Shown here: piece by piece, positions 8,643 to 18,358 of the stretch
Position numbering within the stretch: the stretch's first letter is position 1
How the letters are laid out: every line of letters starts with the position of its first letter
Assembly (NCBI RefSeq): GCF_050916355.1
Contig: NZ_CP136946.1
Location: 2,976,001-3,040,000, forward strand
Direction of reading: 5' to 3'
Source: Jeongeupia wiesaeckerbachi
GTDB taxonomy: Bacteria; Pseudomonadota; Gammaproteobacteria; Burkholderiales; Chitinibacteraceae
Length of the DNA stretch: 64,000 bases
Made by a program: the position numbers and the translations under genes
Notes under the pieces: model-generated
The model's database searches: none
The model's input: the letters and a program-made list of their open reading frames with translations, nothing else
Told to the model about the DNA's origin: nothing

Positions 8643-9524
8643 ATGTCTTCAAGCATTACGCAGTCGCCACGCTCGATTCTTATCAGTGGTTGTTCTACAG
8701 GTATAGGTCACTGCGTCGCTCATGGTCTGGCGGCGCGGGGTTGGCGGGTGTTTGCTACCGCGCGCCAGGCCGACGACGTAGCCAGTCTGGCTGCTGAGGG
8801 TCTGAATGCGCTGCAACTGGACATAGCCGACGATACGTCGATTCAGCGCTGCGTCGATAAGGTGTTGACCCAAACCGGCGGTCGTCTGGATGCGCTGTTC
8901 AACAACGCCGGGTTTGGTGTTCCGGGCGCGGTCGAGGATCTGGGGCGCGAAGCCATGCGACACCAGTTCGAAACAAATGTCTTCGGTAGCCTGGTGCTGA
9001 CCAACGCGGTTCTGCCCGCGATGCGGCGGCAACAGGGCGGGCGGGTACTTTTCAACAGTTCGGTGCTCGGATTTGCGGCGATGCCCTATCGCGGCGCCTA
9101 TAACGCCAGCAAGTTTGCGCTCGAGGGCTTGGTGGATACGTTGCGCCTTGAGCTTGAAGGCTCGGGTATCCATGCCGCGCTGATCGAGCCCGGCCCGATT
9201 ACCAGCCGGTTTCGCGCCAACGCGCAGCTGCAGTTCGATCGCTGGATCGATGATTCGTCCAGTGTGCATCGCCCCGCATATGACGCAATGCGTGAACGCC
9301 TGGCCAAGCCCGGGCCGGCAGCGCCGTTCACGCTGCCGCCGGAGGCCGTGCTCAATGCGGTGATCGCCGCGCTCGACGCCGACCGTCCGGCTGCGCGCTA
9401 CCGCGTGACCGTGCCGACGCACCTATTCTGGTGGCTCAAACACCTGCTGCCGACCCGCTTGCTCGATTTGGTACTTTTGCGTGCCAGCGGCGATGAGCCC
9501 GGCCACGTGTACGGTCGCAAGTAA
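8643..9524 (+). CDS. SDR-family oxidoreductase (retinol-dehydrogenase-like)
   Basis: This is a 293-residue classical short-chain dehydrogenase. The cofactor motif SGCSTGIG is near residue 15, NNAGFG in the middle, the catalytic Ser in FNSSVLGF and YNASK with the Tyr-Lys pair. The C-terminal extension (about residues 230-293, with FWWLKHLLPTRLLDLVLL) could touch the membrane, as in NAD(P)-dependent dehydrogenases of lipophilic alcohols or ketones. Start: ATG at 8643 was preferred over an in-frame TTG five codons upstream, and neither has a strong ribosome site. It is divergent from phaB across a shared dyad. The substrate is unknown. Confidence 0.85.
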   Translation: MSSSITQSPRSILISGCSTGIGHCVAHGLAARGWRVFATARQADDVASLAAEGLNALQLDIADDTSIQRCVDKVLTQTGGRLDALFNNAGFGVPGAVEDLGREAMRHQFETNVFGSLVLTNAVLPAMRRQQGGRVLFNSSVLGFAAMPYRGAYNASKFALEGLVDTLRLELEGSGIHAALIEPGPITSRFRANAQLQFDRWIDDSSSVHRPAYDAMRERLAKPGPAAPFTLPPEAVLNAVIAALDADRPAARYRVTVPTHLFWWLKHLLPTRLLDLVLLRASGDEPGHVYGRK

Positions 9525-9630
9525 ATCCGTGGCTTGAACCGGCTTGAGTCACATTCCGTCGTCCTTGTCCAGAATTGAGGGGGGACGGGTGTTCGGATAA
9601 AATACGGGATTCCAATCTGTTGCATTCGCC

Positions 9631-11283
9631 ATGACCAAGTACATCTTCGTAACCGGCGGCGTTGTTTCTTCTCTCGGGAAGGGCATCGCCGCCGCGTCAC
9701 TTGCGGCCATCCTCGAGTCGCGTGGCCTCAAGGTCACCATGATGAAGCTCGATCCCTACATCAACGTCGACCCGGGCACCATGAGCCCGATGCAGCACGG
9801 TGAAGTATTCGTGACCGAAGACGGCGCCGAGACCGATCTCGACCTCGGTCACTACGAGCGCTTCATCCACTCGAAGATGAAGAAGAGCAACAACTTCACC
9901 ACCGGCCAGATCTACGAGTCGGTCATCAAGAAAGAACGCCGCGGCGATTATTTGGGCAAAACCGTCCAGGTGATTCCGCACATCACCGACGAAATCCGTC
10001 TCTTTATCGGTGAAGGCACCGAAGGTGTCGATCTGGCCGTGATCGAAATCGGCGGCACCGTCGGCGATATCGAATCGCTGCCTTTCCTTGAGGCAATTCG
10101 TCAGATGGGCGTCGTGCTCGGGCGCGAAAACGTCTGTTTCGTCCACCTGTCCTACGTGCCGTACATCGCGGCTGCCGGCGAAATCAAGACCAAGCCGACC
10201 CAGCACAGCGTCAAGGAACTGCGCGAAATCGGCATCCAGCCGGACGTGCTGATCTGTCGTGCCGATCGCGTCGTGCCGGACGATGAACGCAGGAAAATTG
10301 CGCTGTTCACCAATGTGTCCGAAAAGGCGGTGGTTTCATGCCCGGACATGGATTCGATCTACCAGATCCCGCGCGTGCTTTCGAACCAGGGCATCGACGA
10401 CATCATCTGCAAGCAGCTGCAACTGACGCTGCCGAAGGCCGATCTGTCGATGTGGGACCGCATCGTCGGTGCGATCCAGAATCCGAAACAAACCGTCAAC
10501 ATCGCGATGGTCGGCAAGTACGTCGATCTGACCGAGTCGTACAAGTCGCTGATCGAGGCGCTGAAGCACGCTGGCATCCATACCGAAAGCGAAGTGAAGA
10601 TCCACTTCGTCGATTCGGAGTCGCTTGAAACCGAAGGGCCGGGTTGCCTGACGTCGGTCGATGCGATTCTCGTCCCGGGTGGCTTCGGCAAGCGCGGCGT
10701 CGAAGGCAAGATTGTCGCGGTCAAATATGCGCGCGAAAACAATATCCCTTACCTTGGCATCTGCCTGGGCATGCAGATTGCGCTGATCGAATACGCGCGC
10801 GATGTGGCCGGTATGAAGGGCGCCAACTCGACCGAGTTTGATCTCGAAACCGAATTCCCGGTCGTGGCGCTGATCGACGAGTGGGTCAACCACGACGGTA
10901 AGATCGAAACACGTGACGAGAATTCGAACATGGGCGGCACGATGCGCCTGGGCGCGCAGGAGTGCAAGCTGGTTTCGGGTAGCCACGCCGCGACTATCTA
11001 TGGCGCGGACACGATTACCGAGCGTCATCGTCATCGCTACGAAGTCAACAACTACTACCTGCCGCGCCTCGAAGCGGCTGGCCTGACGGTCAGCGGCAAG
11101 TCGACCGGCGGCGAGCAACTGGTTGAAACAATCGAACTGGCGGAACACCGCTGGTTCTTCGCCTGCCAGTTCCACCCGGAGTTCACCTCGACGCCGCGTG
11201 ATGGTCATCCGCTGTTCAAGTCCTACATCGAGGCAGCCATCGATTACGCCAAGGCGCAAGGTCGCGAAGGCCTGAGCTGCTGA
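9631..11283 (+). CDS. pyrG: CTP synthase
   Basis: The 550 residues match the family length. The N-terminal synthetase domain opens with the motif TKYIFVTGGVVSSLGKG. The C-terminal glutamine amidotransferase domain has the nucleophilic Cys in YLGICLGMQ and the His-Glu of FHPEF. It makes CTP from UTP, ATP and glutamine in the cytosol. It is the first gene of the pyrG-kdsA-eno-ftsB order widely conserved in proteobacteria. Confidence 0.98.
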   Translation: MTKYIFVTGGVVSSLGKGIAAASLAAILESRGLKVTMMKLDPYINVDPGTMSPMQHGEVFVTEDGAETDLDLGHYERFIHSKMKKSNNFTTGQIYESVIKKERRGDYLGKTVQVIPHITDEIRLFIGEGTEGVDLAVIEIGGTVGDIESLPFLEAIRQMGVVLGRENVCFVHLSYVPYIAAAGEIKTKPTQHSVKELREIGIQPDVLICRADRVVPDDERRKIALFTNVSEKAVVSCPDMDSIYQIPRVLSNQGIDDIICKQLQLTLPKADLSMWDRIVGAIQNPKQTVNIAMVGKYVDLTESYKSLIEALKHAGIHTESEVKIHFVDSESLETEGPGCLTSVDAILVPGGFGKRGVEGKIVAVKYARENNIPYLGICLGMQIALIEYARDVAGMKGANSTEFDLETEFPVVALIDEWVNHDGKIETRDENSNMGGTMRLGAQECKLVSGSHAATIYGADTITERHRHRYEVNNYYLPRLEAAGLTVSGKSTGGEQLVETIELAEHRWFFACQFHPEFTSTPRDGHPLFKSYIEAAIDYAKAQGREGLSC

Positions 11284-11365
11284 TCGGTCCGGGTCGTCCG
11301 CTAGCGCGGGCGGCCCGTTATTCGTTTGGACGGGGCAACATGCGCCTCGTCAGGAGACAAGACTC

Positions 11366-12217
11366 ATGAAACTTTGCGGATTCGACGTAGGCCTCGACAA
11401 GCCGTTTTTCCTGATCGCCGGGCCGTGTGTCATCGAGGGCGAACAGTTCTCGATCGACGTGGCCGGCCAGCTCAAGGAAATCACCACCGAGCTGGGCATT
11501 CCGTTCATTTTCAAGTCGAGCTTCGACAAGGCCAATCGTTCCAGCGGCAAGTCATTCCGGGGCTTCGGCATGGACGAGGGCTTGAAAATCCTCGCCAAGG
11601 TCAAGGAGCAGATCGGTGTGCCGGTGCTGACCGACATTCACGAGATCGACCAGATCAAGCCGGTGTCGGCCGTTGTTGATGTGCTGCAGACGCCGGCCTT
11701 TCTGTGCCGTCAAACTGACTTTATCCGTGCGTGCGCCCAGTCGGGCCGGCCGGTGAACATCAAGAAAGGCCAGTTTCTCGCGCCGGGCGACATGAAGAAC
11801 GTCATCGATAAGGCCCGCGAAGCAGCACGCGATGCCGGTCTGCCGGATGACGTGTTCATGGCGTGCGAGCGTGGCGCCAGCTTCGGCTACAACAACCTGG
11901 TTTCGGACATGCGCTCGCTGGCGATCATGCGCGAAACCGGCGCGCCGGTCGTGTTCGATGCGACGCATTCGGTGCAACTTCCCGGCGGCCAGGGTGACAA
12001 ATCGGGTGGCCAGCGTGAATTCGTGCCGGTGCTGGCGCGCGCGGCGATGGCTGTCGGCGTGGCGGGGCTGTTTGCCGAAACGCATCCGGACCCGGCCTGC
12101 GCGATGTCCGACGGCCCGAACGCGTGGCCGTTGCCGCGAATGAAGGAGTTGCTGACCGTGCTCAAGGCAATCGATGCCACGGTCAAGGCAAACTCGCTGG
12201 CTGAACAAACGCTGTAA
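11366..12217 (+). CDS. kdsA: 3-deoxy-8-phosphooctulonate (KDO-8-P) synthase
   Basis: This is 283 residues from the ATG at 11366, preceded by an AGGAG site. Family landmarks are FFLIAGPCVIEGE, FKSSFDKANRSS, GVPVLTDIHE, the region KKGQFLAPGDMKNV and DATHSVQLPGGQGDKSGGQR. It condenses arabinose-5-phosphate with phosphoenolpyruvate to give KDO-8-phosphate for the lipopolysaccharide core. It lies between pyrG and eno on the same strand, 82 bases after pyrG. Confidence 0.97.
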   Translation: MKLCGFDVGLDKPFFLIAGPCVIEGEQFSIDVAGQLKEITTELGIPFIFKSSFDKANRSSGKSFRGFGMDEGLKILAKVKEQIGVPVLTDIHEIDQIKPVSAVVDVLQTPAFLCRQTDFIRACAQSGRPVNIKKGQFLAPGDMKNVIDKAREAARDAGLPDDVFMACERGASFGYNNLVSDMRSLAIMRETGAPVVFDATHSVQLPGGQGDKSGGQREFVPVLARAAMAVGVAGLFAETHPDPACAMSDGPNAWPLPRMKELLTVLKAIDATVKANSLAEQTL

Positions 12218-12284
12218 CCCGGGGCGGGCAGCATGGCCCCGGTTCGTGTTCTACAAACATCATCGTCAACATAGGAAAGCATCA

Positions 12285-13580
12285 ATGAGCGCAATCGTTG
12301 AAGTGATCGCCCGCGAGATTCTCGACTCCCGTGGCAACCCGACCGTCGAAGCAGATGTACTGCTCGAATCCGGTGTGATGGGCCGTGCCGCCGTGCCGTC
12401 CGGCGCGTCGACCGGCGAGCGCGAAGCGCTCGAACTGCGCGACAACGACAAGTACCGTTACCTCGGCAAGGGCGTGCTCAAGGCCGTTGAAAACATCAAT
12501 ACCGAAATCGTTGAAGCCATCATCGGCCTGGATGCAGCCGATCAGGCCTTCATCGACAAGACCATGCTGGAACTCGACGGCACCGACGACAAGAGCAAGC
12601 TTGGCGCCAACGCCATCCTCGCCGTGTCGATGGCCGTTGCCAAGGCCGCTGCCGAAGAGTCGGGCTTGCCGCTGTATCGTTACATTGGTGGTTCGGGCCC
12701 GATGAGCCTGCCGGTGCCGATGATGAACGTCGTCAATGGCGGCGAGCACGCGTCGAACAGCCTCGACTTCCAGGAGCTGATGATCGTTCCGGTTGGCGCG
12801 CCGACCTTCCGCGAAGCGCTGCGCTACGGCGCCGAGATCTTCCATAACCTGAAGAAGATCCTGCACGACAAGCATCTGCCGACCCAGGTCGGCGACGAAG
12901 GCGGTTTCGCGCCGGACGTGGCCAACGCCGAAGAAGCGCTGGACCTGATCCTCGCCGCCATCCACAAGGCAGGCTACAAGCCGGGCGAAGACATCGCGAT
13001 CGCGCTGGACTGCGCCGCGTCGGAATTCTTCGACAAGGCCACCGGCAAGTACGTGTACAAGAAGAGCGACAAGCGCGAGCTGACCAGCGAACAGCAGGTC
13101 GACTACCTTGAAAGCCTCGTCAACAAGTACCCGATCATCTCGATCGAGGACGGCATGGGCGAGCGTGACTGGGATGGTTGGAAGGTCTTGACCGATCGTC
13201 TGAGCGATCGCGTCCAGATCGTCGGCGACGACCTGTTCGTCACCAACACCACGATCCTGGCTGAAGGCATCAAGCGCGGCATCTGCAACTCGATCCTGAT
13301 CAAGGTCAACCAGATCGGTTCGCTGTCGGAAACCCTCGCTGCGGTTGATCTGGCCAAGCGCCACGGTTACACCTCGGTGATGTCGCATCGCTCGGGCGAA
13401 ACCGAAGATTCGACCATTGCCGATCTGGCCGTTGCGACCAACTGCATGCAGATCAAGACCGGCTCGCTGTCGCGCTCGGATCGTATCGCCAAGTACAACC
13501 AGCTTCTGCGTATCGAAGAAGAGCTCGGTGATGCTGCGGTATACCCGGGCCGCGGCGCGTTCTACCAGCTCAAGAAGTAA
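12285..13580 (+). CDS. eno: Enolase (phosphopyruvate hydratase)
   Basis: The 431 residues start at the ATG at 12285, which has a GGAAAG site; an upstream extension in the same frame overlaps kdsA and is not credible. Landmarks are REILDSRGNPTVEADV, GAIL-type GANAILAVSMA, the Mg-binding acidic residues in ALDCAASEF, SIEDGMGERDWDGW and VGDDLFVTN, the catalytic Lys in ILIKVNQIGSLSET, and SHRSGETED. It interconverts 2-phosphoglycerate and phosphoenolpyruvate and may also be an RNA degradosome partner, though that role is not visible here. A terminator follows. Confidence 0.98.
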   Translation: MSAIVEVIAREILDSRGNPTVEADVLLESGVMGRAAVPSGASTGEREALELRDNDKYRYLGKGVLKAVENINTEIVEAIIGLDAADQAFIDKTMLELDGTDDKSKLGANAILAVSMAVAKAAAEESGLPLYRYIGGSGPMSLPVPMMNVVNGGEHASNSLDFQELMIVPVGAPTFREALRYGAEIFHNLKKILHDKHLPTQVGDEGGFAPDVANAEEALDLILAAIHKAGYKPGEDIAIALDCAASEFFDKATGKYVYKKSDKRELTSEQQVDYLESLVNKYPIISIEDGMGERDWDGWKVLTDRLSDRVQIVGDDLFVTNTTILAEGIKRGICNSILIKVNQIGSLSETLAAVDLAKRHGYTSVMSHRSGETEDSTIADLAVATNCMQIKTGSLSRSDRIAKYNQLLRIEEELGDAAVYPGRGAFYQLKK

Positions 13581-13620
13581 TCGACGAGCCGGTGTACGCC
13601 GCAAACATGTAGTAAGATGG

Positions 13621-13647
13621 AAAACCGGGGCTCGGCCCCGGTTTTTC
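13621..13647 (+). terminator. Intrinsic terminator after eno
   Basis: An 11-bp stem (AAAACCGGGGC / GCCCCGGTTTT) with a TCG loop is followed by a T-rich tail. It lies between eno and ftsB, so ftsB is reached only by readthrough or from its own promoter. Confidence 0.9.
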
Positions 13648-13678
13648 TTTGGTTCCAACCGGTTTTTCGCACTCATCC

Positions 13679-14002
13679 ATGCGCCTGCTTGCCATCACTC
13701 TTGCCCTGTTGATCGCCCTGTTGCAATGGCCGCTATGGGTCGGCAAGGGGAGTTGGTTGCGCGTGTGGCAGCTCGATAACGAGCTGGTCGCCAAACGTGC
13801 TCAGAATGAACGGCTGAAGGAGCGCAATGCCGCGCTGGATGCCGAAGTCGCCGATCTCAAGTCCGGTACTGACGCCATTGAAGAGCGTGCCCGCAACGAG
13901 CTGGGCATGATTCGTCAGGACGAGGTGTTCTTCCAGGTGCTGGATCGCCGCAAGCCGGCCAGTAGCCCTGTCATTGCCAGCACCATCGCTTCAGCGCCCT
14001 GA
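13679..14002 (+). CDS. ftsB: Cell division protein FtsB
   Basis: This is 107 residues. One N-terminal membrane helix (about residues 4-20, LLAITLALLIALLQWPLW) is followed by a coiled coil (LKERNAALDAEVADLKSG) and the family end pattern AIEERARNELGMIRQDEVFFQV. This bitopic protein links FtsL and FtsQ in the divisome. Start: ATG at 13679; a start ten codons earlier would fall in the tail of the terminator. Its place downstream of eno is the classic location. The C-terminal 15 residues are low-complexity and poorly conserved in the family. Confidence 0.93.
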   Translation: MRLLAITLALLIALLQWPLWVGKGSWLRVWQLDNELVAKRAQNERLKERNAALDAEVADLKSGTDAIEERARNELGMIRQDEVFFQVLDRRKPASSPVIASTIASAP

Positions 14003-14119
14003 GCGATTTCGCGCCGATTTCACCCAGATTGTGCTGCTGTCTTGTTTGTATAAACAAAAATTCACAACTGTTATGGTGTAACTGTATATTGGTATCTCAT
14101 CGACGGTGAGGTGCACACC

Positions 14120-15601
14120 ATGGCGACGCCAGTTTCTCCAGCTTCCAAGCGCAAGTTCGATACGCTGTACTTCCAGCTCGCGGAGGAAATGGCGCAGGCG
14201 ATCGCGGCCGGCGTCTTGAAGACCGGTGAGCGTCTGCCCTCGATTCGACGTTTGTCTGCGCAGCGGCAAATCAGCCTGTCGACGGTCATGGAGGCGTATC
14301 GCGAGCTTGAAGCGCGTGGGCTGATCGAGGCCAGGCCGCAAAGCGGCTTCTATGTCAGGACGATGCATGCCGCGTTTTCGACGCCAGCGCTGACCCAGCC
14401 GCCGGCCGAGCCGCGCGAGGTCGTCACGGCGCCGATTCTCTGGCCGTATCAGGTCAACGAGAGCCAGTCGATCCGCGTCGATTTCGGCCTCGCGATCCTC
14501 TCGCCCGAACTCTACCCGACGCAGCAATTGCAGCGCCTGCTGGCGCAGACGACGCGCTACCAGCCGCGCACGCTAGCCGATTATGGCAAGCCGGCCGGGG
14601 ACATGGAGCTGCGCCGTCATATCGCCCGTCGCTCGCTGGCGTGGGGCGGGCAGTTCGAGGCTGACGACGTGCTGATCACGCATGGCTGCCTTGAGGCCAT
14701 CAACCTTTGCCTGCGGGCAGTGACCGAACCCGGCGACGTGGTCGCGATCGAATCGCCGGCCTACTTTGGCTTGTTGCAGATTCTCGAGAGCTTCAAGCTC
14801 AAGGCGCTGGAAATTCCGACACATCCGCAAACGGGGATCTCGATCGAAGCGCTGGAGCTGGCGACGCGCGATGGCCGGGTCAAGGCCTGTCTGCTGATCC
14901 CGAATTTCTCCAATCCGCTTGGCAGTGTCATGCCGGATGACAACAAGAAACGTCTGGTCGAAATGCTTTCCAGCCGGAATATTCCGCTGATCGAAGATGA
15001 TCTGTACGGCGAATTTTTTCATCACGGCAGCCGCCCGAGACCGGCCAAGGCGTTTGATCGCGACGGCAACGTCATGCTGTGCTCGTCGTTCACCAAGGCG
15101 CTGGCGCCCGGAATGCGCGTGGGCTGGGTGGTAGCGGGTCGCTGGCGTCGTGAGCTGGAAAAGCTCAAGTTCATCAACACGTATTCAACGCCGCTGGCGC
15201 TGCAGCAGACGATAGCCCGCTTTCTCGAGAACGGCGGCTACGACCATCATCTGCGACGGTTGCGGCGTGCCGTTGCCGAGCAGGTCGACGGGGCGGTCTC
15301 GGCGATCCGGCGATACTTTCCGAAGGACACCCGACTCAATGTGCCGCAGGGCGGCTACGTGCTGTGGGTCGAGCTGCCCGAGTGCGTCGATACGCGCGAA
15401 CTCTTGCGTCTGTCGTTGGCCGAAGGCATCAACTTTGCGCCGGGCGAGTTGTTTTCGCCCAGCCGCAGCTATCGCAACTGCTTGCGCATCTGCTGTGTTG
15501 AACCGTGGACGACGCGGCACGAACGGGCGATTCAGCGCCTGGGCGAGCTGTGTCAGGGGCTGATCCGGCCGGTGCCGGCTAGCGTGGCCTTGGTTCAGTA
15601 G
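14120..15601 (+). CDS. MocR/GntR-family regulator with PLP aminotransferase-like domain
   Basis: The 493-residue protein has an N-terminal winged helix (about residues 14-85) with the GntR pattern GERLPSIRRLSAQRQISLST followed by ARPQSGFYV. The rest is a fold-type I aminotransferase domain with SSFTKALAPGMRVGWVV, where the Lys would bind pyridoxal phosphate. Proteins of this class regulate vitamin B6, GABA, taurine or similar metabolism. Neighbours give no hint of the target, since it is not divergent from a pdx or gab gene. It overlaps the convergent small gene downstream by 7 bases. An AT-rich stretch at 14041-14100 may hold its promoter. Confidence 0.9.
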   Translation: MATPVSPASKRKFDTLYFQLAEEMAQAIAAGVLKTGERLPSIRRLSAQRQISLSTVMEAYRELEARGLIEARPQSGFYVRTMHAAFSTPALTQPPAEPREVVTAPILWPYQVNESQSIRVDFGLAILSPELYPTQQLQRLLAQTTRYQPRTLADYGKPAGDMELRRHIARRSLAWGGQFEADDVLITHGCLEAINLCLRAVTEPGDVVAIESPAYFGLLQILESFKLKALEIPTHPQTGISIEALELATRDGRVKACLLIPNFSNPLGSVMPDDNKKRLVEMLSSRNIPLIEDDLYGEFFHHGSRPRPAKAFDRDGNVMLCSSFTKALAPGMRVGWVVAGRWRRELEKLKFINTYSTPLALQQTIARFLENGGYDHHLRRLRRAVAEQVDGAVSAIRRYFPKDTRLNVPQGGYVLWVELPECVDTRELLRLSLAEGINFAPGELFSPSRSYRNCLRICCVEPWTTRHERAIQRLGELCQGLIRPVPASVALVQ

Positions 15602-15873
15602 CTGGCATCGACACTTTCGTCGCCGATGTGCATCACCACCATGCAACTGGTCGGCCCGTTGATCTGGACTTCATCGCAGAACGGCGAATACGACATCAGG
15701 CAGGGTTGATTGGTATGGGTTTCATCAACCCAGATGACATCGACGCGCTGGCCACAGACCGAGTCCAGCGCCATGCGCAGAATGCTGATGTTTTCGACCA
15801 GACCGGCGAATGCCGGGGCGCTGTACACCCAGAGGGCAAGGGTCAGCGTGGCGAGGAGGGTGGAGCGGACCAT
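15595..15873 (-). CDS. Small secreted protein of unknown function
   Basis: The 92 residues carry a clear Sec signal peptide (residues 1 to about 23, STLLATLTLALWVYSAPAFA) with AFA before the predicted cut. The mature part has four cysteines (VCGQR, PCLMS, FCDEV, SCMVV), possibly two disulphides. I do not recognise the family. The 3' end overlaps the convergent MocR gene by 7 bases. The signal peptide and balanced codon use make it likely to be real. Confidence 0.6.
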   Translation of the reverse strand: MVRSTLLATLTLALWVYSAPAFAGLVENISILRMALDSVCGQRVDVIWVDETHTNQPCLMSYSPFCDEVQINGPTSCMVVMHIGDESVDASY

Positions 15874-15946
15874 GGCGGGCCTCCTTGCAGTCCGCCGGCA
15901 TGGCGTGCCGGCCTTCTGTTGACTGCCATGGTTCCACTCTAGATTC

Positions 15947-16240
15947 TTACAACGCGCGCTTCAGCGTACAGAGGCCGCCGAATATCGGTTGGACTGCTGT
16001 CGCCCGAAATGGCCGATGCCGCTTGATTAGCTGGGGGTCGAGGTGTAAATGCGCTGATCCGGCACTGGCTTCGATCAGCGCGATGCCGTGTCTGGGCGCC
16101 GTCCAGTGCTCGCCAGCTTGAAGAATGACGTCCTCGCCGTCGAAAGTCAGCCAGAGGCAGCCGCGAATGCATTGCAGCTGGCGACCCGGTTCGAGTGCGA
16201 TCCGCAGCAGGCGGTCGGGGGTAAGCGTGAGGGATTGCAT
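15947..16240 (-). CDS. DUF2917-like small protein
   Basis: This is 97 residues. The core (LQCIRGCLWLTFDGEDVILQAGEHW then PRHGIALIEA) is the beta-rich pattern of the DUF2917 family, which is common next to transporters and regulators in betaproteobacteria and has no established function. There is no signal peptide. It lies 73 bases upstream of the small secreted gene on the same strand, so the two may be cotranscribed. The 158 bases between it and mnmC contain nothing I can name. Confidence 0.7.
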   Translation of the reverse strand: MQSLTLTPDRLLRIALEPGRQLQCIRGCLWLTFDGEDVILQAGEHWTAPRHGIALIEASAGSAHLHLDPQLIKRHRPFRATAVQPIFGGLCTLKRAL

Positions 16241-16399
16241 CGTCGTCTCCTTTCAAGACGTGTATGACGATGCTACGGCCGGGCTGTTTGGCGCAGTAGA
16301 TGCAACTGTATCGACCGCCAGCGTTTCAGTGCCTCATTGTGTGCTGATTGTACTGCTCATGACGGTGGCAATCTGTGCTGTGCCGCGGTGCCACCGGGT

Positions 16400-18331
16400 T
16401 TATTCGTCGTCATCACCGGCGAGCTGCGGCTGATAGGCTTCGCCGCGCCGTAGCGCGCGCAACAGAAAACGCGCCGGGTCGATGGCACGCAGTAGCGCCG
16501 TTTCGACCGGTGCGGGTTCGCCGTTGAGCTGGCACGCCAGAATCTCGCCGATCAGTGCCGACCATGACAGCCCGCGCGCGCCCAGCGCGAGTGCACCGTA
16601 AAGCCCCGTCTGGCGTGGGATCTGCGCCAATTGGTGGCAGCGTGGGTAGCTATCGTGCCAAGGCTGTGCCAATTCGCCCACCAGCGGCAGCCGATCGGGC
16701 GAGGTTGGACGCTGGCAAACCCGGTTTCGCAGTACGGTATCGGCCGGCAGTGTCACCCTAGGCAGCAAGGCTGCGAGCGCGTTGCGGTTTTCCGCTTCGG
16801 CGGCGGCAAGGTCGCCGTTGAACGCCGCGGCGCCGATGATCCGTTCACCGTCCAGCGTGCCGGTCAGGTAGCCCGCGCCGGCAATGCCGGCCGCGTTCAG
16901 ATCGATGGCTGAAGCCGGAAGGTGGCTGGCAACGCGCGCCACGCTCCAGAGCGGCAGATCGGCCGCCTGTGTCAGCGTCCGCGCCGCGCTGGCGTTGGCG
17001 AGGATCACGACCGGTGCCTCGCCGACGACGCGTTCGTCGGCGTCCAATGCTCGCCAGAGGCCGGCATCGGTATCAAGCCGCGTCACCGTGGTGTTGCCGC
17101 GAAAGCGCACCGCGTCGCCATGGCGCGCCAGCAGGGCACGGCAATAGCCCGGTGGATTGATCCATGCGCCGCGTTCGAACCACCAGCCGCCGCGAAGCGG
17201 CCGGTGTCCGAGGCGTTGTGCTGCTGCATCGGGCGATAGGAAGGCGAGGTCGGGCCAATCGCCGCTTTCGGTGATCAGTCGCTGCAGCGCCTCCTGCTGC
17301 GGATTGCGGGCAACTTGCAGGATGCCATCGACGCCGTGCGGCACGGCGAGGCCGGCGTCGTCGAGCTGGCGCAGCAAGGCCAGCGTCATCGCGTTACCGG
17401 CGCGGCTCAGCCTTGCGAGCAGATTGTCATCCTGCGAGACGTAGGCGTGCATCAGCCCGGCCAGATTGCCCGACGAGCCTGTTGCCGGTTCGGCCGCTGC
17501 GTCGACAAGGTCGATGTGCCAGCCACGCGCGGCGAGTCGTTCCGCGACCGCGCAGCCGGCCAGTCCGGCGCCGATGATCAGTGCGTGCTTGGCTGCGACG
17601 CGCGGAGCCGGTGTGCGCGGTGCGCGCGCCAGACCGCCGCGCAGCATCTGCCATTTGCTGCCATAGCCCTTGGCTTTTTCAACAGCGAAGCCGGTTTCGT
17701 TCAGCCCGCGCCGGACAGCGCCGGCGGCGGTGTAGGTTGCCAGCGTGGTGTCGGCATGACACAACCGCCACAACTGCTTGAAAACCGCCGGGGTCCATAG
17801 TTCGGGGTTTTTGGACGGCGAAAAGCCATCGAGGTAGATCGCGTCAGCGCGCGCGTCCAGTTGCGGCAGCACCTCAAGCACATCGCCGAACATCAGCGTC
17901 AGCGTCACGCGTCCGCCATCGAGCCAGAGCCGGTGAAAACCCGGGGTGAGCGCCGGCCATTGCCCCAGCAGTTCGGTTGCGAGCGCGGCGTATTGCGGGT
18001 AGCGCGCCAGCAGCGTGGCAAGGTCGTCGTGGTTGAACGGATGGCGCTCGACCGACACGAAATGCAGCTGCGCGCAGGCGTCGGGGTCGGCCCGCCAGGC
18101 TGCCCAAGTCACCAGAAAACTCAGCCCTTGGCCAAAGCCGGTTTCGACGATGGTGAAGACGTCGCGGCCACGCCAGCGCGCCGGCAGGTCGTTGCCGCGC
18201 AGGAAGACGTGTTCGGCCTGGCCGATGCCGCCATCGGGCGAATGGTAGGCGTCATCGAAGTCGGCCGAGTACGGAATGCCGTGTTCGTTGAACGCAAGTC
18301 GGGCTGGCGTGATGCGGGCAGGGTGAGCCAA
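16400..18331 (-). CDS. mnmC: Bifunctional tRNA mnm5s2U34 biosynthesis protein (FAD oxidase plus methyltransferase)
   Basis: At 643 residues it matches the fused MnmC. The N-terminal methyltransferase domain (about 1-235) has ETGFGQGLSFL for SAM binding and DAIYLDGFSPSKNPELW. The C-terminal FAD domain (about 250-620) has the dinucleotide motif ALIIGAGLAGCAVAERLAAR and late GALALGARGLSWSALIGE. It converts cmnm5s2U through nm5s2U to mnm5s2U at the wobble position of certain tRNAs. It starts 27 bases after the mdfA-like gene on the same strand and is probably cotranscribed with it. Confidence 0.95.
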   Translation of the reverse strand: MAHPARITPARLAFNEHGIPYSADFDDAYHSPDGGIGQAEHVFLRGNDLPARWRGRDVFTIVETGFGQGLSFLVTWAAWRADPDACAQLHFVSVERHPFNHDDLATLLARYPQYAALATELLGQWPALTPGFHRLWLDGGRVTLTLMFGDVLEVLPQLDARADAIYLDGFSPSKNPELWTPAVFKQLWRLCHADTTLATYTAAGAVRRGLNETGFAVEKAKGYGSKWQMLRGGLARAPRTPAPRVAAKHALIIGAGLAGCAVAERLAARGWHIDLVDAAAEPATGSSGNLAGLMHAYVSQDDNLLARLSRAGNAMTLALLRQLDDAGLAVPHGVDGILQVARNPQQEALQRLITESGDWPDLAFLSPDAAAQRLGHRPLRGGWWFERGAWINPPGYCRALLARHGDAVRFRGNTTVTRLDTDAGLWRALDADERVVGEAPVVILANASAARTLTQAADLPLWSVARVASHLPASAIDLNAAGIAGAGYLTGTLDGERIIGAAAFNGDLAAAEAENRNALAALLPRVTLPADTVLRNRVCQRPTSPDRLPLVGELAQPWHDSYPRCHQLAQIPRQTGLYGALALGARGLSWSALIGEILACQLNGEPAPVETALLRAIDPARFLLRALRRGEAYQPQLAGDDDE

Positions 18332-18358
18332 GGGCGCTTTCCGGGCAAAAGCGTGATT

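Noticed and set aside
11283..11325. Terminator after pyrG
   Set aside because: A GC-rich hairpin is present but there is no T run, and kdsA follows in the conserved order.
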